A DNA stretch of 64,000 nt from Janibacter terrae NBRC 107853 (GCF_001591405.1 NZ_BCUV01000002.1:248001-312000), one strand, 5' to 3'. Shown: positions 1 through 10,142, numbered from the stretch's first letter. The notes: generated from the letters alone by a model not told the origin. Numbers and translations are program-made.

Positions 1-121
1 TGATGTCGAGGATCGACATGATGGCGCCGAGGACGACGACACCGGCCACCTTGAGCACGGCGGCGTCGATCTTCTCCGGGTACTCCTGTGGCAGGGAGGG
101 GTCGGGCGCGGTGACGGGCAC
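1..121 (-). CDS. MFS drug exporter, N-terminal fragment (runs off left edge)
   Basis: Only the first 40 codons are visible. The N-terminus is a short polar stretch followed by the start of a first membrane helix ending LGAIMSILDI, which resembles helix 1 of DHA2 (EmrB/QacA) proton-driven multidrug exporters. The GTG start at 121 is preceded by AGGAG at good spacing. It diverges from guaB3. The family is inferred from the helix-1 motif alone, so the substrate cannot be given. Confidence 0.6.
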   Translation of the reverse strand, partial: MPVTAPDPSLPQEYPEKIDAAVLKVAGVVVLGAIMSILDI

Positions 122-244
122 AGGGGTCTCCTGAGGGGGTGCGAAGGGGGAGGCGGTGGCCTCGTCGCCACCCTGGCCGGGGCAGAAGATGCATGCATCG
201 GCCAAGCAAGTATGCGCCCCTGCGGGTGCGACGACCAAGCCCTT

Positions 245-250
245 TAGGGT
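245..250 (+). promoter_or_regulatory. -10 box TAGGGT, leaderless start of guaB3
   Basis: TAGGGT is followed by exactly 6 nt and then the GTG of guaB3. This spacing puts the transcription start at or next to the start codon, so the mRNA is probably leaderless; no Shine-Dalgarno is present. Confidence 0.6.
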
Positions 251-256
251 GGGTGG

Positions 257-1378
257 GTGAACGAGATCGAGATCGGCCGGGGCAAGCGGGGCCGCAGGGC
301 CTACTCCTTCGACGACATCGCCGTGCTGCCGAGCCGCCGCACGCGCGATCCGGAGGAGGTCTCGCTCGACTGGCAGATCGATGCCTACCACTTCGACATG
401 CCGGTCATCGCGGCCCCGATGGACTCGGTCATGTCGCCGACCACGGCCATCGCCTTCGGCGAGGCCGGTGGCCTGCCCGTCCTCGACCTCGAGGGCCTGT
501 GGACGCGCTACCCGGACCCCGAGCCGCTCCTGGCCGAGATCGCCTCGCTCGACCCGGCCGTGGCCACCGCCCGCATGCAGGAGATCTACGCCGCGCCGAT
601 CCAGCCCGAGCTCATCACCGAGCGGCTGAGGCAGATCCGCGCCGCCGGGGTCACGGTCGCCGGTGCCCTCAGCCCGCAGAACACCCAGCAGCACTGGAAG
701 TGCGTCGTCGACGCCGGGGTCGACCTCTTCGTCATCCGGGGCACGACGGTCTCCGCGGAGCACGTGAGCAGCCGCGCCGAGCCGCTGAACCTCAAGCGCT
801 TCATCTACGAGCTCGACGTGCCCGTCATCGTCGGCGGCGCCGCGGGCTACACCGCGGCCCTGCACCTCATGCGCACCGGCGCCGCGGGCGTCCTCGTCGG
901 CTTCGGCGGCGGTGCGGCGCACACGACGCGCAAGGCGCTGGGCATCCACGCCCCGATGGCGAGCGCGGTCGCCGACGTCGCCGCCGCCCGCCGCGACTAC
1001 CTCGACGAGTCCGGCGGCCGGTACGTGCACGTCATCGCCGACGGCGGCCTCGGCACGAGCGGCGACATCGTCAAGGCCATCGCCTGCGGTGCCGACGCGG
1101 TCATGCTGGGGGCCGCCCTGGCTCGGGCCGCCGACGCGCCGGGTCGCGGGTACCACTGGGGCGCCGAGGCGCACCACCCGGAGCTGCCCCGCGGCGCCCG
1201 CGTCGAGGTCGGCTCGGTCGCGCCCCTCCAGGAGGTCCTCTTCGGCCCCAGCCGGGTGGCCGACGGCTCGACCAACCTCATCGGCGCCCTGCGCCGGGCG
1301 ATGGCCACCACCGGGTACACCGAGGTCAAGGAGCTGCAGCGCATCGAGGTCGTCGTCGCGCCGCACCAGCCGAGCTGA
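257..1378 (+). CDS. guaB3: GuaB3-family IMP dehydrogenase-related protein
   Basis: This 373-aa protein is an IMPDH/GMPR-type TIM barrel without CBS domains, as expected for the actinobacterial GuaB3 branch, which is usually found beside guaB2/guaA. Barrel motifs include APMDSVMSP (about 53-61), the GG turn at 193-194 and ADGGLGTSGD. At the catalytic loop, where true IMPDHs have GxGxxC, this protein reads GFGGGAAHTT (215-224), with His222 in the Cys position. Covalent IMPDH chemistry is therefore doubtful; a GMP reductase-like or regulatory role is possible. The next genes follow in the same direction, with guaA further downstream. The GTG start is chosen from the -10 spacing. Confidence 0.88.
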   Translation: MNEIEIGRGKRGRRAYSFDDIAVLPSRRTRDPEEVSLDWQIDAYHFDMPVIAAPMDSVMSPTTAIAFGEAGGLPVLDLEGLWTRYPDPEPLLAEIASLDPAVATARMQEIYAAPIQPELITERLRQIRAAGVTVAGALSPQNTQQHWKCVVDAGVDLFVIRGTTVSAEHVSSRAEPLNLKRFIYELDVPVIVGGAAGYTAALHLMRTGAAGVLVGFGGGAAHTTRKALGIHAPMASAVADVAAARRDYLDESGGRYVHVIADGGLGTSGDIVKAIACGADAVMLGAALARAADAPGRGYHWGAEAHHPELPRGARVEVGSVAPLQEVLFGPSRVADGSTNLIGALRRAMATTGYTEVKELQRIEVVVAPHQPS

Positions 1379-1432
1379 TCCCCCTTCGTCCCATCCGGGG
1401 CGCTCCCCATGGCCTGCGGCGGCGCGCACGGT

Positions 1433-1438
1433 TACCCT
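1433..1438 (+). promoter_or_regulatory. -10 box TACCCT, leaderless start of aldehyde dehydrogenase
   Basis: TACCCT lies 6 nt before the ATG at 1445. This selects that ATG over an in-frame ATG 12 codons upstream and implies a leaderless mRNA. Confidence 0.55.
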
Positions 1439-1444
1439 TGGGTA

Positions 1445-3037
1445 ATGACCTCGGAGATCATCGCTGACCCTGAGCTGGACCCGACGGCCACCTACGCCGT
1501 GGACCCGGGCCGCACCCGCCGGTACGCCAGTCGGGTGGTGGCCTCACCCCGGGCGGAGACCTTCACGCGGACCTCGCCGCTCACCGGCGGCCCGATCGCC
1601 TCGCTGCCGATGTCGACCACCGAGGACGTCCACCGGGCCGTGGCCGCGGCCCGCGCGGCCCAGCCCCGGTGGGCGGCGACCTCCTTCGACGAGCGCCGCC
1701 GCATCATGCTGCGCTTCCACGACCTGGTCCTGGCCAAGCAGGTCGAGCTGCTCGACCTGGTCCAGATCGAGTCCGGCAAGGTGCGCAAGCAGGCCTTCGA
1801 GGAGGTCCTCGACACCGCGCTCGCCGCGCGCTACTACGCCCGCACCGCCGAGGCGCACCTGCGGACGCGCCGGGTCGCCGGTGCCTACCCGGTGCTGACG
1901 CAGACCCGCGTGCTCCACCACCCCAAGGGCGTCGTCGGGATCGTCTCCCCGTGGAACTACCCGCTGAGCCTGGCCATCACCGACGCGCTGCCCGCGCTCA
2001 TGGCCGGCAACGCCGTCGTCCTGCGGCCGGACCAGCAGGGCTCGGTCACCGCGCTCGCCGGCGTCGAGCTGCTGCGCGAGGCCGGCCTGCCCGAGGGCGT
2101 CCTCCAGGTGGTCCTCGGCTCCGGTCAGGAGGCCGGCCAGGCGGTCGTCGACTCCACCGACTACGTCAGCTATACCGGGTCGACCCGCACGGGGCGCGGT
2201 GTCGCCCGGTCGGCGGCGGCCCGGCTGGTCTCCTTCAGCCTCGAGCTCGGCGGCAAGAACTCCGTCTACGTCGCCGCCGACGCCGACCTCGACCGCGCCG
2301 TCGAGGGCGCCGTGCGGGCATGCTTCTCCAGCGCGGGGCAGCTGTGCATCTCCACCGAGCGGGTCGTCGTCCACGAGGCCGTCGCCGACGAGTTCGTCCC
2401 GCGGTTCGTCGCCGCGGTCGACGCCATGACGCTCGGCACGGCGCTCGAGTACGGGTACGACATGGGCTCGCTGGTGAACCAGGCCCAGCTCGACACCGTC
2501 ACCGCCCACCTCGAGGACGCCGTGGCGAAGGGGGCGAGGATCCTCACCGGCGGACGCCACCGCCCCGAGATCGGGCCCTTCGTCTTCGAGCCCACCGTGC
2601 TCGAGGGCGTCACCTCCGCGATGACCTGCCGGGACGAGGAGACCTTCGGCCCGCTCGTCTCGATCTACCGGGTCGCCGACGACGCGGCCGCGATCGCGCT
2701 GGTCAACGACACCGACTACGGCCTCAACTCCTCGGTCTGGACCCGGGACGTGCGCCGCGGCCGGGAGATCGCCGCCCGCATCCGCACGGGCACGGTCAAC
2801 ATCAACGAGTGCTACGCCGCCGCGTGGGCGTCGATGGGCGCGCCGATGGGCGGGATGAAGGACTCCGGCATGGGCCGCCGTCACGGAGCCGAGGGGATCC
2901 TGAAGTACACCGAGGCGCAGACCGTCGCCGCGCAGCACCTCCTGCCGATCGCCCCGGCCCTCGGGATGAGCGACAGGGTGCACGCCAAGGTCCTCACCGC
3001 GGGCCTGCGCCTCATGAAGACGGCAGGGATGAGGTGA
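1445..3037 (+). CDS. Succinate-semialdehyde dehydrogenase (GabD2-like), NAD(P)+
   Basis: 530 aa, full-length aldehyde dehydrogenase. Catalytic Glu267 lies in LELGGKN and nucleophile Cys301 in SSAGQLCIS, the usual 34 residues apart. The cofactor motif SPWNYPL and the C-terminal substrate region are intact. It best resembles the actinobacterial GabD2 type, which oxidises succinic semialdehyde to succinate, but substrate assignment within this superfamily is uncertain. Its stop overlaps the GTG of the following GMC oxidoreductase (GTGA), so the two are translationally coupled and may act on linked alcohol-to-aldehyde-to-acid steps. Confidence 0.8.
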   Translation: MTSEIIADPELDPTATYAVDPGRTRRYASRVVASPRAETFTRTSPLTGGPIASLPMSTTEDVHRAVAAARAAQPRWAATSFDERRRIMLRFHDLVLAKQVELLDLVQIESGKVRKQAFEEVLDTALAARYYARTAEAHLRTRRVAGAYPVLTQTRVLHHPKGVVGIVSPWNYPLSLAITDALPALMAGNAVVLRPDQQGSVTALAGVELLREAGLPEGVLQVVLGSGQEAGQAVVDSTDYVSYTGSTRTGRGVARSAAARLVSFSLELGGKNSVYVAADADLDRAVEGAVRACFSSAGQLCISTERVVVHEAVADEFVPRFVAAVDAMTLGTALEYGYDMGSLVNQAQLDTVTAHLEDAVAKGARILTGGRHRPEIGPFVFEPTVLEGVTSAMTCRDEETFGPLVSIYRVADDAAAIALVNDTDYGLNSSVWTRDVRRGREIAARIRTGTVNINECYAAAWASMGAPMGGMKDSGMGRRHGAEGILKYTEAQTVAAQHLLPIAPALGMSDRVHAKVLTAGLRLMKTAGMR

Positions 3038-4839
3038 GCCCGGTGCAGACCACCGACACCGACGTGCTCGTCATCGGGTCCGGCTTCGGCGGCTCCGTCG
3101 CCGCCCTGCGCCTGGCGGAGAAGGGCTACCGCGTCATGGTGCTCGAGGCCGGGCGACGCTTCGCCGACGAGGACTTCGCCGAGACGAGCTGGGACCTGAA
3201 GAACTTCCTGTGGGCACCCCGGGCCGGGTGCTACGGCATCCAGCGCATCCACCTGCTCAAGGACGTGATGGTCCTCGCCGGGGCGGGCGTCGGCGGCGGG
3301 TCGCTCAACTACGCCAACACGCTCTACGTGCCGCCGGAGGTCTTCTTCACGGACCGCCAGTGGGGCCACATCACCGACTGGCAGTCCGAGCTGAAGCCTC
3401 ACTACGACATGGCGAGCACGATGCTCGGGGTCGTGACCAACCCCTGCGAGTCCGTCGTCGAGGACGTCATGCGCAGCGCCGCCGCCGAGATGGGCGTCGC
3501 CGACACCTTCCGCAAGACGCCCGTGGGTGTGCTCTTCGGTGACGACGACTCGAGCGAGCAGCAGGGGCGCACCGTCGCGGACCCGTACTTCGGGGGCGCC
3601 GGGCCCACCCGCACGACGTGCACCGAGTGCGGCAACTGCATGGTCGGCTGCCGCGTCGGCGCCAAGAACACGCTCGTCAAGAACTACCTGGCCCTCGCCG
3701 AGGGGTTGGGCGTCCAGATCGTCCCGATGCGCACGGTGACCCGGGTGGGCGTCGTGCCCGGGACCGAGGGCCACGACGAGGTCTACCGGGTGCGGCACGA
3801 GGCCACGGACGCCCCGGGTGACCGGAGCGCGCGGGTCGTCACCGCGGGCAAGGTCGTCGTCGCGGCCGGGACGTGGGGCACGCAGCACCTGCTCCACGCC
3901 ATGAAGGCCGATGGCGAGCTGCCGGGCACCAGCGACCGGCTGGGTGAGCTGACCCGGACCAACTCGGAGGCCCTCGTCGGCGCGCTCGCCAGCACCCCGC
4001 CCACCGGCGAGGACGACCTGACGAAGGGGGTGGCGATCACCTCCTCCTTCCACCCGGACGAGGCCACCCACATCGAGAACGTCCGCTACGGGCGCGGGTC
4101 GGACGCCATGGGCCTGCTGACCACGCTCCTGGCGCCGCCGAGGACCGGGCGCACCCCCCGCGTCCTGAAGCTCCTTGCCGACCTGCCGCGCAACCTCCCC
4201 GCGCTCAGGGCGTGGTTCCCGCCGGGGACCCACTTCGCGGACAGCACGGTCATCGGCCTGGTCATGCAGTCCCTGGACAACTCGCTGACGACCTACCTGA
4301 CCCAGGGCCCCCGCGGTCGTCGGCTGACGTCCCGGCAGGGGCACGGCGAGGAGAACCCCACGTACATCGCGGCCGGGCACGAGGGCATCAAGGTCATCGC
4401 CGAGCAGCTCTCGTCGCGGCTCGGGCAGCCCTTCTACGCGGGCGGCACGTGGAGCGAGGCCTTCGACATCCCGCTCACCGCGCACTTCCTCGGCGGCGCC
4501 CCGATCAGCGACTCTCCCTCGACCGGGGTCATCGACCCCTACCAGCGCCTGTGGGGCCACCCCGGCATCAGCGTGGTCGACGGGTCCGCGGTCTCGGCGA
4601 ACCTCGGCGTCAACCCGTCGCTGACGATCACCGCCCAGTCGGAGCGGGCCTTCTCGATGTGGCCCAACGCCGGCGACGCGGACCCGCGTCCGCCGCAGGG
4701 CGAGGCCTACCGCCGTGTCGACGCGGTCGTGGCCCGGCAGCCGGCGGTGCGCGAGTACACCCACGCCAGCGCCAGGGTGACCCTGCCCGTGCCCACCGTC
4801 CGCGACGGTGTGTCCAGGGCGTCCGGAGTGCTCACGTAG
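3034..4839 (+). CDS. GMC-family FAD oxidoreductase, cholesterol oxidase-like, with CxxCxxCxxxC
   Basis: 601 aa. The N-terminal FAD-binding fold reads VIGSGFGGS (13-21), followed by LEAGRRF. The C-terminal GMC region contains GGTWSEAFDIPLTAHFLGG and a final SVVDGSAVSANLGVNPS flavin motif. Cys196, 199, 202 and 206 form a ferredoxin-like CxxCxxCxxxC. The family includes mycobacterial ChoD-like proteins, which also sit beside guaB3; actual sterol oxidation is unproven. The GTG at 3034 overlaps the preceding stop; a GTG at 3043 is an alternative only three codons later. The open frame extends far upstream but that part is a shadow of the dehydrogenase gene. Confidence 0.82.
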   Translation: MSPVQTTDTDVLVIGSGFGGSVAALRLAEKGYRVMVLEAGRRFADEDFAETSWDLKNFLWAPRAGCYGIQRIHLLKDVMVLAGAGVGGGSLNYANTLYVPPEVFFTDRQWGHITDWQSELKPHYDMASTMLGVVTNPCESVVEDVMRSAAAEMGVADTFRKTPVGVLFGDDDSSEQQGRTVADPYFGGAGPTRTTCTECGNCMVGCRVGAKNTLVKNYLALAEGLGVQIVPMRTVTRVGVVPGTEGHDEVYRVRHEATDAPGDRSARVVTAGKVVVAAGTWGTQHLLHAMKADGELPGTSDRLGELTRTNSEALVGALASTPPTGEDDLTKGVAITSSFHPDEATHIENVRYGRGSDAMGLLTTLLAPPRTGRTPRVLKLLADLPRNLPALRAWFPPGTHFADSTVIGLVMQSLDNSLTTYLTQGPRGRRLTSRQGHGEENPTYIAAGHEGIKVIAEQLSSRLGQPFYAGGTWSEAFDIPLTAHFLGGAPISDSPSTGVIDPYQRLWGHPGISVVDGSAVSANLGVNPSLTITAQSERAFSMWPNAGDADPRPPQGEAYRRVDAVVARQPAVREYTHASARVTLPVPTVRDGVSRASGVLT

Positions 4840-4842
4840 CCT
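4837..4842 (+). promoter_or_regulatory. -10 box TAGCCT, leaderless start of SURF1 gene
   Basis: TAGCCT overlaps the stop of the GMC oxidoreductase gene and is followed by 6 nt and then GTG 4849, giving a probable leaderless transcript inside the gene cluster. Confidence 0.55.
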
Positions 4843-4848
4843 GAGCGG

Positions 4849-5598
4849 GTGCTCAGGACCGCCGCTCGACCCCGCTGGCTGGGGCTGCTCGTCGTGGCGC
4901 TGGTCCTCGTGGCCCTCGGCATCACCGCCGGGCGCTGGCAGTGGTCCGTCGCCCACGACGAGGCCCGCGCCGACGCCGTGCGCGAGGTCCAGGACCGTCC
5001 GGTGCGGCCGCTCGCCGACGTCGTGGCCCCCCACGAGGGCTTCCCCGACGACGGGTCCGGGCAACGGGTCTCGACGCGGGGCGAGTACGTGGGGGACCCC
5101 CTTCGCATCCTCGATCGTCGACTCGACGGCCGGCCGGTCGAGTGGGTCCTCGACCGGTTCGTCGTCGCGGAGAGCGGCGCCAACCTGCCGGTCGTGCGCG
5201 GCTGGGTCCCGGAGGGCGAGGACGCACCGGCGGCGCCGTCGGGCACGATCGAGCTCGTCGGGTCGTTGGCTCCTGCGGAGGCCCCGGACGAGACCGGTGG
5301 CGTGCGGGACGGCGAGCTGACCTCCGTCGACGTCGCCCAGCTCGTCAACGTCTGGCCGGGCGAGATCTACAACGGCTTCGCGTTCGCCGTCACGGAGGAC
5401 GGGACGGCGGAGGCGAAGGGGGTCCAGCGCGTCCCCCCGCCACTGCCGGACACCTCGCTGCAGTGGCGCAACGTCATGTACGCCTTCCAGTGGTGGATGT
5501 TCTCGGTCTTCGCGCTGTGGATGTGGGTCAAGATGGTGCGCCAGGCGGCGCGCCCGGAGCAGACGGCAGCCGCCGTCCAGATGGAGGAGAGCACGTGA
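4849..5598 (+). CDS. SURF1 family protein (cytochrome oxidase biogenesis)
   Basis: 249 aa with the SURF1 layout: one N-terminal helix (about 10-27, ending ITAGRWQWS), a periplasm-side loop of roughly 180 residues containing VLDRFVV and VRGWVPEG, and a second helix near 208-227 (YAFQWWMFSVFALWMW). SURF1 proteins assist haem a insertion or assembly of aa3-type cytochrome c oxidase in the membrane. The gene overlaps the next start by 4 nt (GTGA). Confidence 0.85.
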   Translation: MLRTAARPRWLGLLVVALVLVALGITAGRWQWSVAHDEARADAVREVQDRPVRPLADVVAPHEGFPDDGSGQRVSTRGEYVGDPLRILDRRLDGRPVEWVLDRFVVAESGANLPVVRGWVPEGEDAPAAPSGTIELVGSLAPAEAPDETGGVRDGELTSVDVAQLVNVWPGEIYNGFAFAVTEDGTAEAKGVQRVPPPLPDTSLQWRNVMYAFQWWMFSVFALWMWVKMVRQAARPEQTAAAVQMEEST

Positions 5599-5942
5599 GC
5601 ACGGACAACAGGACCCGACCCGCAGCCCACCCGCGGGCCATCGCGGGTGCGCTGACCTTCTTCCGTGGCGCGGCGATCGTCGCCGGTCTGGCGATGTTCG
5701 TCCTCATCGTCGAGATGGTCCTCAAGTACGGCCTGGACAACGACGTGCTCACCTGGTGGTCGCCCGTCCACGGCCTGATCTTCATGGTCTTCGCGGTGGC
5801 GACGGCCAACCTGGGGTTCAAGGTCGGCTGGTCGGTCGGGCGGATGGTCCTCATCCTCCTGCTGGCCTGCATCCCGTTCCTCGCCTTCGTCGAGGAGCGT
5901 CGGGTCGTGCGCGAGGTCGGCCCGCTCACCGCGCCCCGGTAA
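5595..5942 (+). CDS. DUF3817 small membrane protein
   Basis: 115 aa with three predicted membrane helices, matching actinobacterial DUF3817. The motif around the second helix, SPVHGLIFMVFAVA, is characteristic. The GTG at 5595 overlaps the SURF1 stop (GTGA), indicating coupling. Function is unknown; the recurring neighbourhood with SURF1 and guaA is all that can be said. Confidence 0.8.
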   Translation: MSTDNRTRPAAHPRAIAGALTFFRGAAIVAGLAMFVLIVEMVLKYGLDNDVLTWWSPVHGLIFMVFAVATANLGFKVGWSVGRMVLILLLACIPFLAFVEERRVVREVGPLTAPR

Positions 5943-5945
5943 CCT
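5940..5945 (+). promoter_or_regulatory. -10 box TAACCT, leaderless start of guaA
   Basis: TAACCT overlaps the DUF3817 stop and is followed by 6 nt and then GTG 5952. A GTG directly after the box (5946) is less likely because it would lie upstream of the expected transcription start. Confidence 0.6.
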
Positions 5946-5951
5946 GTGCGC

Positions 5952-7556
<1,605 letters not shown>

Positions 7557-7577
7557 CAGGCGCCCCGGGGGCCGCGC

Positions 7578-8045
7578 TCAGCCGAGCAGCGCTGCGCCGA
7601 GCGCGCAGCCGAGGACGAGCACGGTGACGAGCGCGAGGAGCGCGAGCACCACGCCGAGTCCCTTGCGCGTCTGCTTGACGTGGCCGATGGAGCCGGTCGT
7701 GAACTGGTGCCACGGCACGGCGTAGTACCCGGGGACCGTCTGGCCCTCACGGATGTCGAGGTCCATCGACGCCTGCCCGTACTGCCGCAGCCACTGGGTG
7801 TGCACGTCGACGCGGTGGCGCCCGGGGCGAAGGGGGTAGAAGTTGGGTCCGAAGCCCCCCGGCACCGGGTAGCCGTCGATGTGGACCGACGGGGTGAGCC
7901 CCGCGGTCATCGCATTGCCCTGGAGGGTGAGCACCAGGGCGCCGTGGCCGGCGGGCGGCTGCAGGAACGCGGCCTGCGGCCCGGTGACCGGCATGACCGG
8001 CTGCTGGTGGGGCTGGGGCTGGTGCGGCGGTGGAACGTTCGTCAT
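7578..8045 (-). CDS. Small membrane protein with proline-rich N-terminus, unknown function
   Basis: 155 aa. The first 35 residues are Pro/Gln/His-rich, followed by a compact beta-rich segment containing YPVPGGFGPNFYPLRPGRH and DIREGQTVPGYYAVPWH. A single C-terminal helix (about 132-153, GVVLALLALVTVLVLGCALG) would tail-anchor it. Not recognised beyond resemblance to actinobacterial hypothetical proteins. It diverges from plsC with 30 nt between the starts. Confidence 0.7.
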   Translation of the reverse strand: MTNVPPPHQPQPHQQPVMPVTGPQAAFLQPPAGHGALVLTLQGNAMTAGLTPSVHIDGYPVPGGFGPNFYPLRPGRHRVDVHTQWLRQYGQASMDLDIREGQTVPGYYAVPWHQFTTGSIGHVKQTRKGLGVVLALLALVTVLVLGCALGAALLG

Positions 8046-8052
8046 GGCAGCG

Positions 8053-8058
8053 AGGCTA
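8053..8058 (-). promoter_or_regulatory. -10 box TAGCCT for the small membrane protein
   Basis: Read on the minus strand, TAGCCT is 7 nt before the ATG at 8045. It sits back-to-back with the plsC -10 box (8064-8069), so two divergent leaderless promoters share about 30 bp. Confidence 0.5.
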
Positions 8059-8063
8059 GTGAC

Positions 8064-8069
8064 TACTCT
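8064..8069 (+). promoter_or_regulatory. -10 box TACTCT, leaderless start of plsC
   Basis: TACTCT is followed by 6 nt and GTG 8076. The large open frame upstream of that GTG runs antisense to the divergent gene and is not used. Confidence 0.55.
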
Positions 8070-8075
8070 GGCCGG

Positions 8076-8774
8076 GTGAACGGCAACCTCCCCATGCGCG
8101 GGCTCGAGTGGCTCCTGCGTCGAGTCCTCGTGGGACCTCCCCTTCGCGCCTACCTGCGCCTGCGGGTCGAGGGCGCCGAGCACATCCCGGCCACCGGTCC
8201 GGTCATCATCGCGAGCAACCACCTGAGCTTCGTGGACTCCATGGTCATCCCGATCGCGGCCGGCCGCAAGGTCGGCTTCCTCGGCAAGGCCGAGTACGTG
8301 CAGGGCACCGGGGTCTCCGGCTGGCTCGGTCGGCTGTGGTTCGGGGAGTTCGGCGGCATGATCCCCGTGGACCGCTCGGACGCCCGGGCCGCCGCCCGCT
8401 CGATCGAGCTCGCCGAGGAGCACCTGGCCCGCGGGGGAGCCTTCGGCATCTACCCCGAGGGGACCCGCAGCCGGGACGGCCGGCTGCACAAGGGACGCAC
8501 CGGCGTCGGGCGGCTCGCCCTGGCCAGCGGGGCCACGGTCGTCCCGTGCGCGCTCGTCGGCACCGACAAGGCGCAGCCGGTCGACTCCCGCGGCATCCGT
8601 CCGCACCGGGTCACCGTGCGCTTCGCGCCACCGGTCGACGTCGCCGCGCTGCAGGCGCAGTACACCAAGGCCCGGCTGCTGCGCGCGATCACCGACGAGG
8701 TCATGGACGCGATCGCGCAGCGCTCCCCGCAAGAGCGCTCCGACGACTACGCCAACCGCCCCGACTCGGCCTGA
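8076..8774 (+). CDS. 1-acyl-sn-glycerol-3-phosphate acyltransferase (PlsC family)
   Basis: 232 aa. The HX4D catalytic motif is NHLSFVD (His49, Asp54), block III is YPEGTRSRDG, and block II contains FGEFGGMIPVDR. These define membrane-associated acyltransferases that make phosphatidic acid or acylate related lipids from acyl-CoA or acyl-ACP. The gene precedes murT-gatD; a lipid role is known for the family, the exact acceptor is not. Confidence 0.88.
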   Translation: MNGNLPMRGLEWLLRRVLVGPPLRAYLRLRVEGAEHIPATGPVIIASNHLSFVDSMVIPIAAGRKVGFLGKAEYVQGTGVSGWLGRLWFGEFGGMIPVDRSDARAAARSIELAEEHLARGGAFGIYPEGTRSRDGRLHKGRTGVGRLALASGATVVPCALVGTDKAQPVDSRGIRPHRVTVRFAPPVDVAALQAQYTKARLLRAITDEVMDAIAQRSPQERSDDYANRPDSA

Positions 8775-8786
8775 GGCACGCTTGAG

Positions 8787-8792
8787 TACGCT
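8787..8792 (+). promoter_or_regulatory. -10 box TACGCT, leaderless start of murT
   Basis: TACGCT plus 6 nt precedes GTG 8799, again without a Shine-Dalgarno. Confidence 0.55.
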
Positions 8793-8798
8793 GGCGCG

Positions 8799-10142
8799 GT
8801 GCTGAAGACCACCGTCGCCGCCCTCGCCGGCAAGGCCGCCCGCCGTGCCGCCCGACTCCGCGGCGGCGGCTCCGGGGGCTCCGCGCTCCCCGGTCTCGTC
8901 GCCGAGCGGATCGACCCCGGGTTCCTCGCGCACGCGCTGGCGGACGTGCCGGGCGGCATCGTCGTCGTGTCCGGGACCAACGGCAAGACGACGACGACCA
9001 AGATGCTCGTCGCGCTGCTGCGGGCGCACGGGCGCACGGTCTTCACCAACCCGACGGGCAGCAACTTCACCCGCGGGGTGATCTCCGCGATGCTCGCCGA
9101 GATGCCGCTGCGCGGCCGGCTCGAGGCCGACATCGCGGTGCTCGAGCTCGACGAGGCCCACGCCCTGCACTTCGCCCGGGCGGTCGCACCGACGCACGCC
9201 CTCCTGCTCAACGTCGCCCGCGACCAGCTCGACCGCTTCGCCGAGATCGACCACACCGCGGGGCTGCTCGAGCAGCTCGCCGGCATGACGACCCGGGGGG
9301 TCGTGCTCAACCGCGACGACCCCTTCGTCAACCGCATCGCGACGACCCTCACCCCCGGCGTGGGGGTCTCGTGGTTCGGCCTCGACGCGTCCGTCGCCGA
9401 GCGCCTCGGTGAGCTGCAGGAGCACGACTCCCGCGCCCACGACGCGTGGACGCCACCGGCGGTCACCGCCGAGGACGCGCTCCTGGTGCCGCTCGACGAG
9501 CAGCGCCTGCGCGTGGACTTCGGCGAGCACGGCGAAGGGGGCACCGTCGGCCCCGTCGAGCTGCGTCAGCGTGGCCTCGCCGCGATGATCAACGCGACGG
9601 CCGCCACCGCCACCGCCCGCGCGCTGCTCGGCGACGACTTCCGCACCGACGCCGCGGAGCAGGCCCTGCGCACGGTGTCGCCCCCCTTCGGCCGCGGTGA
9701 GGTCATCGACGCCGACGGGACCCCGCTCGAGCTCGTCCTGGTCAAGAACCCCGCCGGGTTCACGGTCGCGCTCGGCACCTACGGGTCGACCCCCGTCGCG
9801 TCGATGATCGCGATCAACGACGACTACGCCGACGGGCGCGACGTGTCGTGGCTCTACGACGTGAGCTTCGAGTCCCTGCGGGACCAGGGCGTCGCCGTCA
9901 CCAGCGGCGTGCGCGGCTGGGACATGGCGCTGCGCCTGCAGTACGACGAGGTGCCCGTCGGCGGGACCGAGGTCGACCTCGCGCGAGCCCTGGACGGCTT
10001 CCTCGCCGCGCACCGCGACGAGCCCAAGCGGATCTTCTGCACCTACACGGCGATGCTCGCGCTGCGACGCATGCTGGGGGAGCGGTACGACCTGCCCGAG
10101 ATGGGCGTCGACGCCCCCGAGCCCACCGGAGGTGCGGCATGA
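8799..10142 (+). CDS. murT: Lipid II isoglutaminyl synthase, Mur ligase-like subunit MurT
   Basis: 447 aa. Mur ligase central domain with P-loop SGTNGKTTTT (58-67), the NPTGSNFTRG segment and ELDEAH, then a C-terminal DUF1727 domain. MurT works with GatD to amidate the alpha-carboxyl of D-Glu in lipid II stem peptides at the inner membrane face. The usual four-cysteine zinc ribbon inserted in the central domain is missing; the only cysteine is near the C-terminus (RIFCTYT). ATGA overlap with gatD confirms coupling. Confidence 0.92.
   Translation: MLKTTVAALAGKAARRAARLRGGGSGGSALPGLVAERIDPGFLAHALADVPGGIVVVSGTNGKTTTTKMLVALLRAHGRTVFTNPTGSNFTRGVISAMLAEMPLRGRLEADIAVLELDEAHALHFARAVAPTHALLLNVARDQLDRFAEIDHTAGLLEQLAGMTTRGVVLNRDDPFVNRIATTLTPGVGVSWFGLDASVAERLGELQEHDSRAHDAWTPPAVTAEDALLVPLDEQRLRVDFGEHGEGGTVGPVELRQRGLAAMINATAATATARALLGDDFRTDAAEQALRTVSPPFGRGEVIDADGTPLELVLVKNPAGFTVALGTYGSTPVASMIAINDDYADGRDVSWLYDVSFESLRDQGVAVTSGVRGWDMALRLQYDEVPVGGTEVDLARALDGFLAAHRDEPKRIFCTYTAMLALRRMLGERYDLPEMGVDAPEPTGGAA

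Noticed and set aside
1669-3033. Upstream 455 codons of the long plus-strand frame that contains the GMC oxidoreductase
   Set aside because: They lie out of frame within the aldehyde dehydrogenase gene and have an Arg/Pro-rich shadow composition; the enzyme starts at 3034.
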